DNA of 18,475 nt from Bacteroidota bacterium (lineage in GTDB: Bacteria > Bacteroidota > Bacteroidia > M30B66), in NCBI GenBank assembly GCA_947497195.1, contig CANMGM010000011.1:1-18475 (forward strand). The letters are read 5' to 3'. This document shows positions 7,296 through 14,595 of the stretch, in pieces. The notes beneath the pieces were generated by a model, which worked only from the letters and a program-made list of their open reading frames with translations, was not told the origin of the DNA and did no database searches. The translations under genes were made by a program, and so were the position numbers. Numbering within the stretch: the stretch's first letter is position 1; the number at the start of each line of letters is the position of its first letter.

Positions 7296-8471
7296 TTATG
7301 CAGAACCATTCGAATCGTACTCCCGAAATGCCGCACCAAGGGTTATGGCACGCTGCACCGCGGTACTCCCGAAACGATTGCGAATTTTATCCATCGCCTG
7401 ATACAGGCTAATCTGCTCTGGGGTATCTTCAAAAAGACTAATCTGGTAAGAGCCTCGAACAAGTTCGCTGAGCCTCACGCCAATGAGCCTAATAAGAACC
7501 CTGCGCTGGTACAATTGATCGAACAAACGGTAAACAATCTCCATGAGTTTAGCATCGTTGGCTGTATAAGGTATGCTAAGCTGTCTGTTCACCGTGTCGA
7601 AATCAGAATAGCGGATTTTAACCGATATGCAACCGGTAAGACGGCCCGAGCGACGAAGTTTATATGCCAGTTTTTCGGTCATGGCACTCAGGATAACGCG
7701 TACCATTTTTATGTCGATGGTATCGGTCTCGAAGGTATGTTCGGTCGACATCGATTTTTGTTCGCGATAAGGCTGAACCGGCGAATCGTCGATACCATTT
7801 GCTTTTTTCCAAATCAGCAATCCGTGTAAGCCCATTGCCCGTTCCATTGCCCGGGGTGGCATTTCCTGCAAGGTGGCTATTTTGCGTATCCCCATGCTGC
7901 AGAGCGTTGTATATGTTTTATCGCCAATCATCGGTATTCTATTCACGGGCAAAGGCGAAAGAAACATTTTTTCCTGTCCCAGCGGAACCTGCAGTTGCCC
8001 GTCGGGCTTGGCTTCACCTGTTCCAATTTTAGACACCGTCTTATTGCTCGACAAAGCAAATGTTATAGGTAGACCGGTTTCACGAACGACGCTTTGTTTG
8101 AGTTCCTGCATCCACTTCCATGTTCCGAAAAACTTATCCATGCCCGTTAAGTCGAGATAGAACTCATCTATAGACGCCTTCTCATACAGTGGAGCCTTCA
8201 GGGCTATAATCTCTGTTACCATTTTCGAGTAACGGCTATACAGCTCCATGTCTCCACCCACAACAATAGCATCGGGACAAAGTCGCTTGGCCAGTTTTAC
8301 AGGCATGGCAGAATGTACACCAAAGCGCCTTGCTTCGTAGCTGCACGACGACACCACTGCCCGATCGCCGCCGCCGCCAATAATCAAGGGCAGTCCCGCA
8401 AGTCGACTGTCGCGAAGACACTCTACACTGACGAAAAAACTGTCTAAATCCATGTGGGAAACCGACCGCAT
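7296..8471 (-). CDS. dinB: DNA polymerase IV (Y-family, translesion)
   Basis: This 391-residue Y-family polymerase copies past damaged bases. Palm residues are present: MDLDSFF with D8, and SIDEFYLD with D102 and E103. The fingers motif VVSSCSYEARRFGV (39-52), the HhH segment near NRIPMIGDKT (177-186) and the little-finger domain (about 240-340) follow. The C-terminal region holds QISLF at 343-347, a good match to the sliding-clamp-binding consensus, and a near copy QISLY at 353-357. I used the ATG at 8471; a second in-frame ATG at 8453 starts at the invariant MDLDSFF and is an alternative. Upstream are an exact -7 box and a dyad. It lies between the DUF1028 gene and polA on the same strand but seems to have its own promoter. 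Confidence 0.95.
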   Translation of the reverse strand: MRSVSHMDLDSFFVSVECLRDSRLAGLPLIIGGGGDRAVVSSCSYEARRFGVHSAMPVKLAKRLCPDAIVVGGDMELYSRYSKMVTEIIALKAPLYEKASIDEFYLDLTGMDKFFGTWKWMQELKQSVVRETGLPITFALSSNKTVSKIGTGEAKPDGQLQVPLGQEKMFLSPLPVNRIPMIGDKTYTTLCSMGIRKIATLQEMPPRAMERAMGLHGLLIWKKANGIDDSPVQPYREQKSMSTEHTFETDTIDIKMVRVILSAMTEKLAYKLRRSGRLTGCISVKIRYSDFDTVNRQLSIPYTANDAKLMEIVYRLFDQLYQRRVLIRLIGVRLSELVRGSYQISLFEDTPEQISLYQAMDKIRNRFGSTAVQRAITLGAAFREYDSNGSA

Positions 8472-8493
8472 AATAAAATGACTATTATAGCAT

Positions 8494-8501
8494 CAAATAT
8501 A
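8494..8501 (-). promoter_or_regulatory. -7 promoter box of dinB (TATATTTG)
   Basis: The minus-strand bases TATATTTG match TAnnTTTG exactly, 22 bases before the dinB ATG. A possible -33 TTG is at 8526-8528 with a 24-base spacer, one base above the usual 17-23. The area is very AT-rich. Confidence 0.5.
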
Positions 8502-8508
8502 TAAAAAT

Positions 8509-8529
8509 ATTGACGCTTTTTAAGTCAAT
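8509..8529. repeat. Dyad ATTGAC-N9-GTCAAT at the dinB promoter (candidate operator)
   Basis: Perfect 6-bp arms, ATTGAC (8509-8514) and GTCAAT (8524-8529), are separated by 9 bases and centred at 8519, where RNA polymerase would contact the -33 region of the dinB promoter. The position suits a repressor site, possibly damage-responsive. No known Bacteroidota LexA site is matched here, so this is inference. Confidence 0.35.
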
Positions 8530-8553
8530 TTAAGATGATCCGCGATAAAAGTG

Positions 8554-9585
8554 CTAATCGATGAGAATCAGTCTGAAAATTGTGCATCGTTCAGCGCCCG
8601 AATTCAATTCGAGCACATAGAACCCTTTCTGCAAGGCGCTCAGATCAAGTGTATGTTTGGCTGATTCTATTCTGCCCTCTGCAGCCAGGCGGCCATAAGC
8701 ATCGCGCAGAAGATAGTTGTACATGTATTTATCTGCATCCGAACAGTGAATATGCAAGATGTTGTGCGTTGGATTGGGATACACGCTAATTTCGGGTTTG
8801 CTTGCTGCGATACCAACGTTTTGCGAGCAAGGATGCTGCACATCAAAAAGCGATTGCAAAGAGTCGATGGGCTCGATTCCGGCTCCTCCCGGCGTTTTAA
8901 CACCAAGCAAAAGTGAGGGGTTTCCGTATTCATCCTGAGGCTGTGCTACCTTCAAAAATGCGAAGAGCGAAGATGTACCATCACCATTATTGGCGCAACG
9001 TGTATCGGCGCCGGGTACTTTAGCTCCTTGCAATGCTGCCATTAATTTACAGGCCAGGTCGCCGGGCTCATTCAAAAATCGAGACTCCATTGAATCGAGA
9101 ATAGCTTGTCCTGATAAGATATTTCCCTGAATGGAATAATTTGGACCGGTAATGTGGTTTTTATAATTCAAGGTACCAGAGCCGGTGTAACCCGCTGTTT
9201 GAGGCGCACCATTTACAAATGAAGCGATACCATATTGCCTGTTGTTGGGCGTATTGTTGGCATCGTTGGCTACGAGCCAGTCGATAATCTGCTGCGGGGA
9301 ATCGCCAGCCAGCATTCGGGTTCTTGCGTTCGCCTGATTCACTGTGCTATAACTTGCCTGCGTATTGATCGCACCCTGTCCGGGTATCAAATCGCCCAGA
9401 AAATCGATCGCATAATTTGGGAAAAAGAGAATCAAATCGACACAAGAAGCCCCTGCACTGCCTACCTCACCCGTAGATGTATCAATGGCAACAATAGAAA
9501 ATGTATCCTGGGCTTTACTATTAAGCGAACCGATTAAACAAATAATGAATAAGAAGCGCTTGGATATTCGATGTAATTGATTCAT
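8554..9585 (-). CDS. Secreted DUF1028 protein with C-terminal T9SS type A sorting domain
   Basis: The 343-residue protein starts with a signal peptide (basic RISKR, hydrophobic FLFIICLIGSL, then NSKAQ). Residues 27-250 match the DUF1028 family, related to Ntn hydrolases: TFSIVAIDTSTGEVGSAG (28-45), GQGAINTQASYST (69-81), DSPQQIIDWL (95-104), RQYGI (116-120) and GNILSG (154-159). Family function is unknown. Residues 263-343 form a T9SS type A sorting domain, with SVYPNPTHNILHI near its start and GFYVLELNSG near its end, so the protein should cross the outer membrane and be anchored or released. The conserved T28, N-terminal after Met removal in cytosolic relatives, is here close to the predicted signal cleavage site. 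The gene is 47 bases downstream of pyk and may be a tail of that transcript; no promoter is obvious. Confidence 0.88.
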   Translation of the reverse strand: MNQLHRISKRFLFIICLIGSLNSKAQDTFSIVAIDTSTGEVGSAGASCVDLILFFPNYAIDFLGDLIPGQGAINTQASYSTVNQANARTRMLAGDSPQQIIDWLVANDANNTPNNRQYGIASFVNGAPQTAGYTGSGTLNYKNHITGPNYSIQGNILSGQAILDSMESRFLNEPGDLACKLMAALQGAKVPGADTRCANNGDGTSSLFAFLKVAQPQDEYGNPSLLLGVKTPGGAGIEPIDSLQSLFDVQHPCSQNVGIAASKPEISVYPNPTHNILHIHCSDADKYMYNYLLRDAYGRLAAEGRIESAKHTLDLSALQKGFYVLELNSGAERCTIFRLILID

Positions 9586-9632
9586 TTAATACACAATAAA
9601 CATTCTGTAGGAAAATTTACCGAACCGGGAAA

Positions 9633-11063
9633 TTACTCCACAAAGCTCAATTTTATCATATTCGACTTGCCAAATTCGTGCATTGGAATTGAGGCTACGT
9701 TGATCATTAAATCGTCGGATTTAATATGGCCGTCTTTTTTGAGGATATCTTTTATATCGGCAATGGTATGGTCGGTGCTCACCATTTTATCATAATAAAA
9801 ACCACGAACGCCCCATACAAGGCTCAAGGTGTTAAGCAAAGACTCATTGCCGGTAAAAATATAAATATTGGCCCTTGGTCTGAAACTAGAAATACGAAAG
9901 GCTGTGTAGCCGGAGTGTGTCATTGCTACAATGGCTGCAGTACCGGTTTGTTCGGCCATGCGCACGGCATTCGAGCAAATGGCATCGGTTAGCATACGCG
10001 ATTTTTGCGAAACGAGTTTATGGTCTTTGTGGTAAATACCCTCAAAGCCTTCTACTCTGGCCAGAATTTTCTGAACCGTTTCAATAACGCGAACCGGAAA
10101 CTTCCCGACCGATGTTTCACCACTTAACATAACTGCATCTGCGCCATCCATCATGGCATTGGCCACGTCGTTTACCTCAGCGCGGGTTGCGTTGTAATTG
10201 GTAATCATCGACTCCATCATTTGCGTGGCAATTATGATAGGAATGGAAGCTTCGAGACATTTCTTTACGAGCATTTTCTGAATGAGCGGCACATTTTCCA
10301 TCGGTATTTCGACCCCTAAATCGCCGCGTGCTACCATTAATGCATCGGTATTTGCAATAATGCCATCGATTTCCTCAATTGCTTCGGGCTTTTCTATTTT
10401 TGCTACCACGCGTGCCGTTTTATTCTGCCGGGCAATGATGTGTTTTAATTCCTGAATATCACTTGCCCTGCGCACAAACGACAATCCAATCCACTCTACG
10501 CCATGATCGAGTGCAAATTTTAAATCCTGCAAATCTTTCTTTGTAAGACAAGGTAGCGATATCTGTGTGTTTGGAAGGTTAACTCCTTTTTTGGATGAGA
10601 GAATTCCACCATGAACAACGGTTGCAATTACTTCATTGTCTTTGTTGGTGTCTTTGACAATGAGCACAATTTTACCATCATCAATAAGTACTGTTTCACC
10701 GATTTTAACATCCTGAGGAAATTGCGGATAAGTAATGTACACACGCTTTGCAGTACCAATGCATTTCTCGGTTGTTATAACTACATCGTCGCCGGTATTC
10801 AACTGAACACCATTATTCTCTACTTCGCCTATACGAAGTTTCGGACCTTGTAGATCGGCTAAAATTGCGGTATGGAACCCACTATCGGCATTTATCTGCC
10901 GAATGGTATTTATTACAGCAGCATGGTCGTCGTAGCTGCCATGACTAAAATTAATACGGCAGACATCAACACCGGCCATTATCATTTGTTCGAGCACCTC
11001 ACGCGATGAACTGGCCGGACCAAGTGTTGCAATAACTTTTGTTTTACTCTGAACTTTTTGCAT
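9633..11063 (-). CDS. pyk: Pyruvate kinase
   Basis: Pyruvate kinase converts phosphoenolpyruvate and ADP to pyruvate and ATP in the last step of glycolysis. The 476-residue protein has the N-terminal TKVIATLGPAS (8-18), the nucleotide-site CRINFSHGS (35-43), the lid/B domain (about 75-170), the signature AKIEKPEAIEEIDGI (221-235) with catalytic K222 and metal ligands E224 and D248 (ARGDLG), and ATQMMESM with T280. The C-terminal allosteric domain spans about 355-476. No extra PEP-utilising domain is fused. It begins 1 base after the stop of the IPExxxVDY gene, which strongly implies translational coupling, and it is the last core gene of the acpP-fabF-rnc cluster. All catalytic residues appear intact. 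Confidence 0.97.
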   Translation of the reverse strand: MQKVQSKTKVIATLGPASSSREVLEQMIMAGVDVCRINFSHGSYDDHAAVINTIRQINADSGFHTAILADLQGPKLRIGEVENNGVQLNTGDDVVITTEKCIGTAKRVYITYPQFPQDVKIGETVLIDDGKIVLIVKDTNKDNEVIATVVHGGILSSKKGVNLPNTQISLPCLTKKDLQDLKFALDHGVEWIGLSFVRRASDIQELKHIIARQNKTARVVAKIEKPEAIEEIDGIIANTDALMVARGDLGVEIPMENVPLIQKMLVKKCLEASIPIIIATQMMESMITNYNATRAEVNDVANAMMDGADAVMLSGETSVGKFPVRVIETVQKILARVEGFEGIYHKDHKLVSQKSRMLTDAICSNAVRMAEQTGTAAIVAMTHSGYTAFRISSFRPRANIYIFTGNESLLNTLSLVWGVRGFYYDKMVSTDHTIADIKDILKKDGHIKSDDLMINVASIPMHEFGKSNMIKLSFVE

Positions 11064-11064
11064 G

Positions 11065-11547
11065 CTAAAAAATTAAATTATTCTTTGATTTTAAGCTTTC
11101 CACATCAATATTGAACGCTGCCTGAATTTCATCACAACTTCTCAATTGCGCAAGAATTGTATCGGAATTTATCTCACCTATTCCTTCTCCTCGTAAAGAC
11201 AATAAATAATCAAGCCGTGGGTGTTCTGGCAACAAATTACCGGCAGGATGACGATTGCCTATGAGTTGGAAAATAACAGAGGGCTCATCGAAGTTTTTTT
11301 CGGGCAGCCCCAAATTCACAAACTGATTGGTTTGATTGGTGAGAGATAATTTTTCGAAACGGAAATGACAAAATATCGACTCTTGATTGGCTTTTGCGTG
11401 GTGTAGAACAACTTCATGTTCGATTCCCAAATTGATGAGGAACAAGCGATTTAGCAACCAGCAGATTCTGAATTCATCGACATTGCTGCTGATGCCAAAA
11501 AGCAAGAAATCGAAATCTGCATAATCACTGTGATGAATCCGCTTCAT
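11065..11547 (-). CDS. IPExxxVDY family protein, function unknown
   Basis: The 160-residue protein belongs to a small family typical of Bacteroidota, named for a conserved IPExxxVDY motif. Here the motif reads LPEHPRLDYLL (106-116), with I and V conservatively replaced by L. Upstream are the family-like stretches DFDFLLFGISS (11-21), RICWLLNRLF (27-36), and an alternation that looks like beta strands. No signal peptide, membrane segment or catalytic motif is seen. The gene has its usual place between rnc (33 bases upstream) and pyk (stop and start separated by 1 base). A box, TATCTTCG, ends 5 bases before the ATG, so it may have its own promoter inside the operon. Context hints at a link to pyk expression or activity, but no function is established that I know of. 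Confidence 0.85.
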   Translation of the reverse strand: MKRIHHSDYADFDFLLFGISSNVDEFRICWLLNRLFLINLGIEHEVVLHHAKANQESIFCHFRFEKLSLTNQTNQFVNLGLPEKNFDEPSVIFQLIGNRHPAGNLLPEHPRLDYLLSLRGEGIGEINSDTILAQLRSCDEIQAAFNIDVESLKSKNNLIF

Positions 11548-11552
11548 ACGTG

Positions 11553-11560
11553 CGAAGATA
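11553..11560 (-). promoter_or_regulatory. Candidate -7 promoter box of the IPExxxVDY-pyk pair (TATCTTCG)
   Basis: The minus-strand bases TATCTTCG have one mismatch to TAnnTTTG and end exactly 5 bases before the ATG at 11547. The box falls in the 33-base gap after rnc, so it could give an internal, leaderless transcript covering the IPExxxVDY gene and pyk. Confidence 0.3.
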
Positions 11561-11580
11561 AGCTAATTGTTCAAATAACA

Positions 11581-12300
11581 CTAAGGCCGCTCATCCGAAT
11601 TCAATATCGTCCAAGCCTGTTCTGATGCGGCCTGTTCTGCTGCCTTTTTCGAAAAGCCTATGCCTTCAGCCACAGGTTTTTCATCGATAAAAAGGGTTAC
11701 GTGATAGCGTTTGGGGCCATCTGAACCGATTTCCTCACGGGCATCATATACAATCGACTGACGGTTTCGTTGCACAAAGTTAATGAGACGCGACTTAAAA
11801 TTCAGTTCCTGCTGTTCGAGCTCATCCAGATCGACATGAAAACGTATAATGCGTTCTAGAATAACTTTCTCGGTAAAACTATACCCTTTATCGAGGTAAA
11901 TTGCACCAATTAAAGCTTCGAAGGTATCGCCGCAAATCGACTTGTACAAACGGTGTGAGGCATCATACTGTATGAGTTTATCGAGGCCGATTTTTATGGC
12001 CAGTTTATTCAGATAGGTTCGGTTAACGATACGCGAACGCATTTCGGTAAGAAAACCTTCGTCGCGGTATGGAAATTTCACAAACAGGAATCGGGCAACG
12101 ATTGCACCTAATACAGCATCTCCTAAAAACTCAAGTCGTTCGTTCGAATCTTTGACGCCTTCTTTTATTTCGCGCGCCACAGAACTATGCGTAAATGCAC
12201 GTTCGTAAAGTCGGATGTTTCCCGGCCAAAAGCCAAGCAAATTTCTAATTTGAATGTAGCGCTTGCGGTGAGGAGAAAATCGAACGAAGAGGCTATTCAC
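11581..12300 (-). CDS. rnc: Ribonuclease III
   Basis: RNase III cuts double-stranded RNA, including rRNA precursors and structured mRNAs. The 239-residue protein has the signature NERLEFLGDAVLG (53-65, with D61), the second catalytic patch CGDTFEALIGAIYLD (123-137, with D125 and E128), and a C-terminal double-stranded-RNA-binding domain (about 168-233) ending in FSKKAAEQAASEQAW. The start is placed at the ATG at 12300, 3 bases after the fabF stop; the first 25 or so residues are the variable basic N-terminus usual in Bacteroidota. The fabF-rnc order is common in the phylum. All acidic metal ligands appear present. Confidence 0.96.
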   Translation of the reverse strand: MNSLFVRFSPHRKRYIQIRNLLGFWPGNIRLYERAFTHSSVAREIKEGVKDSNERLEFLGDAVLGAIVARFLFVKFPYRDEGFLTEMRSRIVNRTYLNKLAIKIGLDKLIQYDASHRLYKSICGDTFEALIGAIYLDKGYSFTEKVILERIIRFHVDLDELEQQELNFKSRLINFVQRNRQSIVYDAREEIGSDGPKRYHVTLFIDEKPVAEGIGFSKKAAEQAASEQAWTILNSDERP

Positions 12301-12303
12301 AAA

Positions 12304-13551
12304 TTAATCCGCAAATTTCCGGAATATAACCGAGGCATTGTGCCCGCCAAAACCGAACGTATTGCTTAATGCTGCGCGCACTGTGCGATGCTGCGCTTTG
12401 TTGAATGTGAAATTAAGTTTCTGATCAAGTTCGGGATCGATGTTTTCGAGGTTAATCGTTGGTGGTATAACATCGTTTTTCACAGCAAGCAAAGATGCAA
12501 TTGCCTCAATTGCTCCTGCAGCTCCAAGCAAGTGCCCGGTCATGGATTTTGTTGAACTGATGTTCAGGTTATAAGCATGTTCGCCAAAGACGCCCAATAT
12601 TGCTTTTGTTTCAGCAATATCACCAAGTGGCGTTGACGTTCCGTGAACATTGATATAATCGATATCGGTAGCTTGCATCCCTGCATCCGAAAGCGCACTG
12701 TTCATTACGTTGATTGCTCCCAGTCCTTCGGGATGCGGAGCTGTCATATGGTACGCATCGGCAGAGGCTCCACCTCCGACCAATTCACCATAAATCTTCG
12801 CACCACGCTTGCGGGCGTGCTCCAATTCCTCGAGAATTAATGCTCCTCCACCTTCTCCCATTACAAAGCCGTCGCGACTCACATCAAATGGACGTGAAGC
12901 TGTTTTCGGAGAATCATTTCGCTCCGACAAAGCATGCATGGCATTGAATCCGCCCATAGCCGGCTCGTTCACTGCCGCTTCAGACCCACCGGTTATCATC
13001 ACATCGGCTTTACCCATGCGTATGTAAAATAGCGAATCTAAAATGGCATTTGTAGATGAGGCACAGGCAGAAACAGTCGTAAAATTTGGACCCCGAAAAC
13101 AAAAACGCATCGAAATGTGACCCGATGCAATGTCGGCAATCATTTTAGGGATGAAAAACGGATTGAAGCGAGGCGTACCATCGCCTTTGGCAAATTCTTC
13201 AACCTCTTTGAAAAAGGTATTTAGTCCGCCAATTCCACTTCCCCATATGACGCCTGAACGATCCGGATTACAGTTTTGCTCACTCAAACCTGCATCGCGG
13301 TAGGCCTGGTCGGCCGCATACAAGGCATATTGAGCGAACAAATCGAGTCTTCGTACTTCTTTTCGGTCGATTACTGCTGATGGGTCAAAATTCTTCACCT
13401 CGCAAGCAAACCGTGTTTTGAACTTCGAACAGTCGAAATGGGTAATAGAATCTGCTCCGCTTACTCCATTTATAAGATTCTGCCAAAATTCTTCGACAGT
13501 ATTTCCAAGTGGAGTAACCGCGCCAAGGCCGGTAACGACAACGCGTCTCAA
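12304..13551 (-). CDS. fabF: Beta-ketoacyl-ACP synthase II
   Basis: FabF condenses malonyl-ACP with acyl-ACP to lengthen fatty acids. The 415-residue protein has the typical length and the Cys-His-His triad: C163 in TVSACASSTNAI, H303 in NVHGTSTPLGD and H340 in SMTGHLLGAAG. It starts with RRVVVTGLGAVTPLG, and near the end has the glycine-rich NTFGFGGHNAS. It follows acpP by 15 bases and overlaps the same transcript as rnc, so enzyme and carrier are made together. It is cytoplasmic and shows no unusual feature. Confidence 0.97.
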   Translation of the reverse strand: MRRVVVTGLGAVTPLGNTVEEFWQNLINGVSGADSITHFDCSKFKTRFACEVKNFDPSAVIDRKEVRRLDLFAQYALYAADQAYRDAGLSEQNCNPDRSGVIWGSGIGGLNTFFKEVEEFAKGDGTPRFNPFFIPKMIADIASGHISMRFCFRGPNFTTVSACASSTNAILDSLFYIRMGKADVMITGGSEAAVNEPAMGGFNAMHALSERNDSPKTASRPFDVSRDGFVMGEGGGALILEELEHARKRGAKIYGELVGGGASADAYHMTAPHPEGLGAINVMNSALSDAGMQATDIDYINVHGTSTPLGDIAETKAILGVFGEHAYNLNISSTKSMTGHLLGAAGAIEAIASLLAVKNDVIPPTINLENIDPELDQKLNFTFNKAQHRTVRAALSNTFGFGGHNASVIFRKFAD

Positions 13552-13566
13552 AGCCCTAAAATTTAA

Positions 13567-13803
13567 TTATTTCGCTGTTTTCTCGATGTAGGTGATAGCA
13601 TCACCTACAGTTCCGATGCTTTCAGCCTGATCATCGGGTATGGCAATACCGAATTCTTTTTCGAATTCCATGATCAACTCAACAGTGTCGAGTGAATCAG
13701 CGCCTAAATCATTTGTGAATGAAGCCTCTGGAGTAACTTCGCTTTCGTCAACTCCTAGCTTGTCTACAATAATTGCCTTAACGCGGGCAGAGATGTCTGA
13801 CAT
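13567..13803 (-). CDS. acpP: Acyl carrier protein
   Basis: This is a 78-residue, strongly acidic carrier that takes a 4'-phosphopantetheine arm on S37 in the motif GADSLDTVEL and shuttles acyl chains to FabF and other enzymes. I chose the ATG at 13803 (MSDISARVKAII), because the nine residues encoded upstream (13830-13804) are not acyl-carrier-like and would overlap the promoter. The sequence keeps the standard helix pattern, with FTNDLGADSL before helix II and IPDDQAESIGTVGDAI at the end. It is the first gene of the acpP-fabF-rnc cluster and is divergent from purN. A good TTG-N19-TTTCTTTG promoter lies 24 bases upstream. Confidence 0.97.
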   Translation of the reverse strand: MSDISARVKAIIVDKLGVDESEVTPEASFTNDLGADSLDTVELIMEFEKEFGIAIPDDQAESIGTVGDAITYIEKTAK

Positions 13804-13827
13804 TTTCGTTTGTGTAAAAATTCGATG

Positions 13828-13857
13828 CAAAGAAAGGACTTAAGCGCAAACGAACAA
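13828..13857 (-). promoter_or_regulatory. Promoter of the acpP-fabF-rnc operon
   Basis: On the minus strand a -33 TTG (13857-13855) is followed after 19 bases by TTTCTTTG (13835-13828), one mismatch from TAnnTTTG. The spacing fits the Bacteroidota rule of 17-23 bases. The box ends 24 bases before the acpP ATG, leaving a short untranslated leader. Confidence 0.55.
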
Positions 13858-13871
13858 AATCTTTTTTCAAC

Positions 13872-13921
13872 CATGTGTTTTAACATTTTAAATAACTGAT
13901 ATTCATGTAATTAAAAACATG
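13872..13921. repeat. Bulged inverted repeat between the acpP and purN promoters
   Basis: CATGT-g-TTTTAA (13872-13883) pairs with TTAAAA-ACATG (13911-13921): 11 paired bases with one bulged G and 27 bases between the arms. It lies between the two divergent -33 elements. It could be a regulator site or a DNA structure, but AT-rich DNA gives such matches by chance, so confidence is low. Confidence 0.25.
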
Positions 13922-13923
13922 TC

Positions 13924-13954
13924 TTGGCATCCATTTTCCTGTGTCTTACATTCG
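13924..13954 (+). promoter_or_regulatory. Promoter of purN-rnhA
   Basis: A -33 TTG (13924-13926) is followed after 20 bases by TACATTCG (13947-13954), one mismatch from TAnnTTTG. The box ends 16 bases before the purN ATG at 13971, and its position excludes the alternative GTG start at 13941. Confidence 0.5.
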
Positions 13955-13970
13955 CGGCAATTGGATTAAG

Positions 13971-14546
13971 ATGCAAAAAATTGTCATATTCGGTTCGGGC
14001 AAGGGCAGTAATGCACGTGCACTAATTGATTATTTTAAAAAAACTGGTACTGCTCAGGTTGTTGCTCTGGTTAGTGATCGTCCCCGTCGCGGCTTTCTCG
14101 ATATAAGTTACGATTACCGCATCAATCTCGAAATTATTAAGGGTGAAGAACTCTCGGATCCGAAATGGATTGCTCATCTAAAAGTAATGTATCGGCCCGA
14201 TCTTTTGGTGCTCGCGGGTTTCCTGAAGCTAATTCCTGCAGCCCTGATTGCTGCATTCCCCGATCGGATTATCAATCTGCACCCTTCTCTTTTGCCAAAA
14301 TATGGCGGCAAAGGCATGTACGGCATGCATGTTCACAAAGCTGTTCTGGATGCGGACGAGGCCGAAAGTGGCATCACAATTCATGTCGTTAACGAACGTT
14401 ACGACGAGGGTGCCATTCTGTTTCAGGCTAGATGTGAAGTGCTTCAGGGCGATACTGCCGAAACTCTGGCCGAACGAATCCACATGCTTGAACATCTGCA
14501 TCTGCCCTCGGAAGTAGAGCGTTACTTAATGCAGGATAAATCTTGA
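13971..14546 (+). CDS. purN: Phosphoribosylglycinamide formyltransferase
   Basis: PurN transfers a formyl group from 10-formyltetrahydrofolate to GAR in purine synthesis. The 191-residue protein begins IVIFGSGKGSNARAL (phosphate-binding loop, residues 4-18) and has the folate/catalytic region NLHPSLLPKYGGKG (102-115, N102 and H104) and SGITIHVVNERYDEGAILFQ (133-152, D145). All three residues equivalent to the E. coli N106/H108/D144 catalytic set are present. I took the ATG at 13971, which starts directly before the first beta strand; the upstream in-frame GTG at 13941 lies inside the predicted promoter. It is divergent from acpP, and rnhA follows 49 bases later on the same strand, probably in one transcript. 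No frameshift or missing motif is seen. Confidence 0.95.
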   Translation: MQKIVIFGSGKGSNARALIDYFKKTGTAQVVALVSDRPRRGFLDISYDYRINLEIIKGEELSDPKWIAHLKVMYRPDLLVLAGFLKLIPAALIAAFPDRIINLHPSLLPKYGGKGMYGMHVHKAVLDADEAESGITIHVVNERYDEGAILFQARCEVLQGDTAETLAERIHMLEHLHLPSEVERYLMQDKS

Positions 14547-14595
14547 AATTGAATTCGAAAATCTCCAAAAAATTCACGTCGCAAGTCGCCTTATA

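Noticed and set aside
13804..13830. Longer acyl carrier protein start with nine extra residues
   Set aside because: The added residues are basic and aromatic, unlike acyl carrier proteins, and abut the promoter box. MSDISARV is the typical start.
13941..13970. GTG start for purN, 10 codons upstream
   Set aside because: It would overlap the predicted -7 box (13947-13954), and the extra residues precede the conserved first strand of the fold. ATG 13971 is preferred.
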